Positions 61,531 through 64,000 of a DNA stretch of 64,000 bases are shown here, piece after piece. Numbering within the stretch: the stretch's first letter is position 1; each line of letters begins with the position of its first letter. A program made the translations under genes and the position numbers. The notes beneath the pieces are model-generated. The model was not told where the DNA came from. It ran no database searches and saw only the letters and a list, made by a program, of their open reading frames with translations. The DNA is taken from contig JANNZM010000057.1 of assembly GCA_031410595.1 (NCBI GenBank), positions 85,078 through 149,077 on the forward strand, written 5' to 3'. Source of the DNA: JANMCE01 sp031410595. GTDB taxonomy: Bacteria > Actinomycetota > Acidimicrobiia > Acidimicrobiales > Ilumatobacteraceae.

Positions 61531-61800
61531 TCAGGCGGCTTGTTTGTATTCGTGGATGAGGCCGTTGCAGCGGGTCGTGACGGTGACGAGTGAGCGCTGT
61601 TGGAAGGGTAGAACGGTCGCTGTGATGGGTGGTTGCTGATCGAGCGACCGGTGGGGTCGGTGCTCGTTGTATTGAGCGCCATATTCCTCGGCGAGTTGTC
61701 GTAGCTGCGGCTCGTTCAAATGATGGTCCGGTCGAGCAGTTCGCGGTGCAGCGTCCCGAACCATCGCTCGAAGAAACAGTTCGCCACCGGGGTCCGTGGT
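61531..61800 (-). pseudogene. IS transposase remnant, C-terminal part
   Basis: Reads LNEPQLRQLAEEYGAQYNEH, RPHRSLDQQPPITATVLPFQ, VTTRCNGLIHEYKQAA and stops at 61531. This is the same family as the 38745 copy, whose last ~65 residues it matches closely. Upstream the frame is disrupted. 61102-61530 and 61801-62010 contain no gene I can support; an open stretch ending at 61970 (GLETLIDRIRVGGETRKAT) may be a relic of a regulator. Confidence 0.7.
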
Positions 61801-62010
61801 GGTGTCTTCGCGACGTGTTCGGCTCTTGCTCACCCAGGCGGTCGGGTCGTTGTTCGCCGACGCGGCCGGAGCCGACCTGCTCGGGCGGGCTCGAAGCTCC
61901 GAGGGTGCCGGACTGGAAACGTTGATCGACCGGATCCGGGTCGGTGGCGAAACAAGGAAGGCGACATGATGACAGGCAGCACACCGGCTGACGGTCGGTG
62001 ACATTGATGG

Positions 62011-63270
62011 TTAGCCGGTGGGTTTGGTTTCGTACATCCGTACCGCTACGACGAGGCCGGATGCGGCGGTGAGCGCGGCGACGGCGTAGATCGCCGCCGG
62101 GATGGAGATGAGGTCGGCGATGATCCCGGCGATGAGCGTGCCGATGGCGAACCCGCTATCGCGCCACAGCCGGTAGACGCCAACGGACCGTGCCCGCCAT
62201 GCCGGGTGGGCGACATCGCCGATCGCAGCGAGCAATGTTGGGTAGACCATCGCGGTTCCGGCGCCGAGCAGCACCGCGCCGGCCGCCCACGCGGTGAACG
62301 TGCGTGTCGCGGCGATGCCGCCGAGGGCGTCGCTTTGGATCAGCATCCCGCCGACGATCAAAGGTTTGCGCCCGACCCGTTCCGAGAGCCCGCCGGTGTA
62401 TAACTGTCCGACGCCCCACACGGCAGGGTAGAGCGCGGCGAGGACGCCGATGCGGCCGATCGAGAGTCCGGCGTTGGCGAACATGATCGGGAACAGGCCC
62501 CAGGCGAGCCCGTCGTTCAGGTTGTTGACCAGCCCGGCTTGCGAGCACGCCGACAACGCCCGATCGCTGAATGACGTGAACCGGAAAATCTTCGCTGTCG
62601 ACATCTGCTCGTGACTGCGGTTGGCGGTTGTGGGGGTGTGGTGAACGGCTTCCCCGCGGGCGTGGCCCAACGTTTCGTGTACGACGAAGACCGACAGTCC
62701 GAGACCGACTCCGGCGTAGGCGAGGCCGAGTAAGAACGGTTCTGGGCGTAGCCCGGCGTGCTGGGCGATGTACCCGGTGACGAGCGCGGTGCCTGCGACC
62801 GCGCCGTAGCCGGCGGCTTCGTTGAGACGCATGGCGAACCCGCGGCGGGCGGGGCCGACGAGGTCGATTTTCATGATCACCGTTGTTGACCAGGTGAGGC
62901 CTTGGTTGATGCCGAGCAGGATGTTGGCGAAGATCACCCATCCCCACGACGGCGCCCAGATCAATAGTAGCGGCACGGGTAACGCGAACAGCCAGCCTGC
63001 GATGAGGACGGGTTTGCGCCCGTAGCGGTCGGACAGGGTGCCGGCGAAGAAGTTCGTGACCGCTTTCACCGCGCCGAACGCGGTGATGAACGTCAGCGTC
63101 GCGGTGAACGCGGTCAGCCCGAAGTCTTGCTTGGCGAGGAGGGTCAGGACGGTGCGTTCCTGGCCGATCATCCCACCGACCAACGCGTTCACCCCGACGA
63201 GCAGCGAGAACTGGGCGAGGTTCTCCTTCAACCCGAGCCGTACTGGTGTCGTCGTTGTCGATGCGTTCAT
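62011..63270 (-). CDS. MFS transporter
   Basis: 419 residues with twelve predicted membrane helices and MFS signature loops: FFAGTLSDRYGRKPVLIAGW between helices 2 and 3, and LYTGGLSERVGRKPLIVGG in the second half. A His-rich cytoplasmic loop (EAVHHTPTTANRSHE) separates the halves. It is a secondary transporter; the substrate is unknown. It follows the rhodanese gene on the same strand by 76 bp, a combination that could couple uptake or efflux with sulfur chemistry (inference). Confidence 0.85.
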   Translation of the reverse strand: MNASTTTTPVRLGLKENLAQFSLLVGVNALVGGMIGQERTVLTLLAKQDFGLTAFTATLTFITAFGAVKAVTNFFAGTLSDRYGRKPVLIAGWLFALPVPLLLIWAPSWGWVIFANILLGINQGLTWSTTVIMKIDLVGPARRGFAMRLNEAAGYGAVAGTALVTGYIAQHAGLRPEPFLLGLAYAGVGLGLSVFVVHETLGHARGEAVHHTPTTANRSHEQMSTAKIFRFTSFSDRALSACSQAGLVNNLNDGLAWGLFPIMFANAGLSIGRIGVLAALYPAVWGVGQLYTGGLSERVGRKPLIVGGMLIQSDALGGIAATRTFTAWAAGAVLLGAGTAMVYPTLLAAIGDVAHPAWRARSVGVYRLWRDSGFAIGTLIAGIIADLISIPAAIYAVAALTAASGLVVAVRMYETKPTG

Positions 63271-63346
63271 TCCGGCACGGGGGCTGCGCCCCGAACCCCA
63301 TCGCCACCCGATTCGCTGGCGCTCGGTCGGTCGGCATGCGCTGCGC

Positions 63347-64000
63347 TCATCGGCCGGTCACCAACGGCGTTCCCGTGAGGTGCGACCAAGTGTCGGGGCC
63401 ACCGTCGAGCACGACGACATCGCCGTGCCGGCCTGCGGCGACGAGGCTTGCTGCGGTCATTGCCCGTTCACCGTGGCCGCACATCATGGTCACCGGACCG
63501 GCCGGGATGGGGGTTGTCGGGATCTGTCCGAGTTCGACGTTCACCGCGCCGGGCAGATGCCCGGTGGTGTATTCGTTGGCTTGACGTACATCGACCACGA
63601 CCGCAGTGACCGCATGCGGCTCGACCAGCGCGATGGTGCCCACCGGGAGGCCGGCCGCGGTCCATGCCTCGACACCTCCGGATAACGCCCCGGCGAGAGG
63701 TTCGTACCCGATATCGAAGCATTGGCGCACCAGGTCGTCAGGGTCTTGGTCGGTGTCGAGGAGGAACGCGATCGGTTGGTCTGGGGTGGTGAGCCAGCCG
63801 AGCCAACTCGCGAACGTTGGTCGCAGGGTGTTCGAGATCGAGCCGGGCAGATGACCGCCGGCGAACCCGATGATCGGGCGGGCATCGACAACGACACCAC
63901 CGTTGGCCTGGTGCTCCTCGACGTTGGCCGCCGTGAGGGGTTGGAGCCGTGGGAGTGTGTCGTAGCGGCGGGGACCGAGGCGGTTCACCTCGGGGAGCCG
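63347..64000 (-). CDS. Double rhodanese-domain protein, probably C-terminal part of an MBL-fold/rhodanese protein (5' end outside window)
   Basis: 218 visible residues; the frame is open to the right edge (RLPEVNRLGPRRYDTLP before the first internal Met). Domain 1: GVVVDARPIIGFAGGHLPGS, with FLLDTDQDP where an active Cys would sit, so inactive. Domain 2: TAVVVDVRQANEYTTGHLPG and the active loop MMCGHGERAM with catalytic Cys. The N-R-L-G-P-R-R-Y-D-x-L linker is typical of proteins with a metallo-beta-lactamase domain upstream, like persulfide dioxygenase-rhodanese fusions; that part is not in the window. Sulfur transfer or polysulfide handling is likely. Confidence 0.75.
   Translation of the reverse strand, partial: RLPEVNRLGPRRYDTLPRLQPLTAANVEEHQANGGVVVDARPIIGFAGGHLPGSISNTLRPTFASWLGWLTTPDQPIAFLLDTDQDPDDLVRQCFDIGYEPLAGALSGGVEAWTAAGLPVGTIALVEPHAVTAVVVDVRQANEYTTGHLPGAVNVELGQIPTTPIPAGPVTMMCGHGERAMTAASLVAAGRHGDVVVLDGGPDTWSHLTGTPLVTGR

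Noticed and set aside
61240..61593. 117-codon plus-strand frame
   Set aside because: No motif or ribosome site, and it runs into the antisense of the IS remnant.

Overview
The window is high-GC DNA with the gene content of an actinobacterium: a UPF0182 membrane protein, a PAC2-family protein, a DivIVA-domain protein, an Rv2466c-type DsbA-fold protein and a YlbL-like PDZ/Lon-protease protein. The style fits class Acidimicrobiia, but that placement is inference from gene content because no rRNA gene is present. Most accessory genes lack database-style certainty here and are described by visible motifs.

Layout. (1) 1-14230 is ordinary chromosomal DNA: a Thr-rich secreted protein, a sortase fused to three surface repeats, a Nudix hydrolase, a PAC2 operon, a GNAT, HEAT and PDZ proteins, a DivIVA-domain protein and UPF0182. 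(2) 14231-14307 is an initiator tRNA-Met gene. Its 3' part, from the anticodon loop onward, is repeated six times downstream (14263, 19893, 26256, 29888, 35159, 38467). These repeats bound five small elements lying head to tail (E1-E5, 3.3-6.4 kb) and the stub of a sixth. E1-E4 each have a tyrosine integrase just inside the left repeat, followed by a few cargo genes. Cargo is dominated by toxin-antitoxin or defence-like pairs: DUF6932+XRE twice, an AbiEi/AbiEii-like pair, XRE+nucleotidyltransferase, an AlbA/Schlafen-type ATPase, calcineurin-like phosphoesterases and pRiA4b ORF-3-like proteins. E1 and E4 carry the same module: phosphoesterase, DUF6932, XRE, S24/S26-like. (3) 38745-39554 is a decayed IS transposase.

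(4) 39631-53873 is again coherent chromosomal DNA. It contains an FAD-linked oxidase with a membrane protein, then two divergent operons that look like one signalling circuit. The left-going operon encodes an HD protein, a transporter-like/HEAT/cyclic-nucleotide-binding protein and a second HD protein. The right-going operon encodes a membrane SpoIIE phosphatase, an adenylate cyclase-AAA-TPR protein, an RsbW-type kinase and a STAS antagonist. (5) 53900-62000 is an accessory scar: truncated integrases, three more remnants of the same IS, a frameshifted SWIM-zinc-finger gene, a broken HTH gene, an intact AAA/DUF4143 ATPase and a small membrane protein. (6) 62011-64000 is an MFS transporter behind a double rhodanese protein that runs off the window.

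The main story is serial accretion at one essential tRNA gene, with repeated capture of short regulatory or toxin-antitoxin cargo. At least six accessory genes carry single-base frameshifts while I saw none in core genes, so the array appears to be ageing in place.
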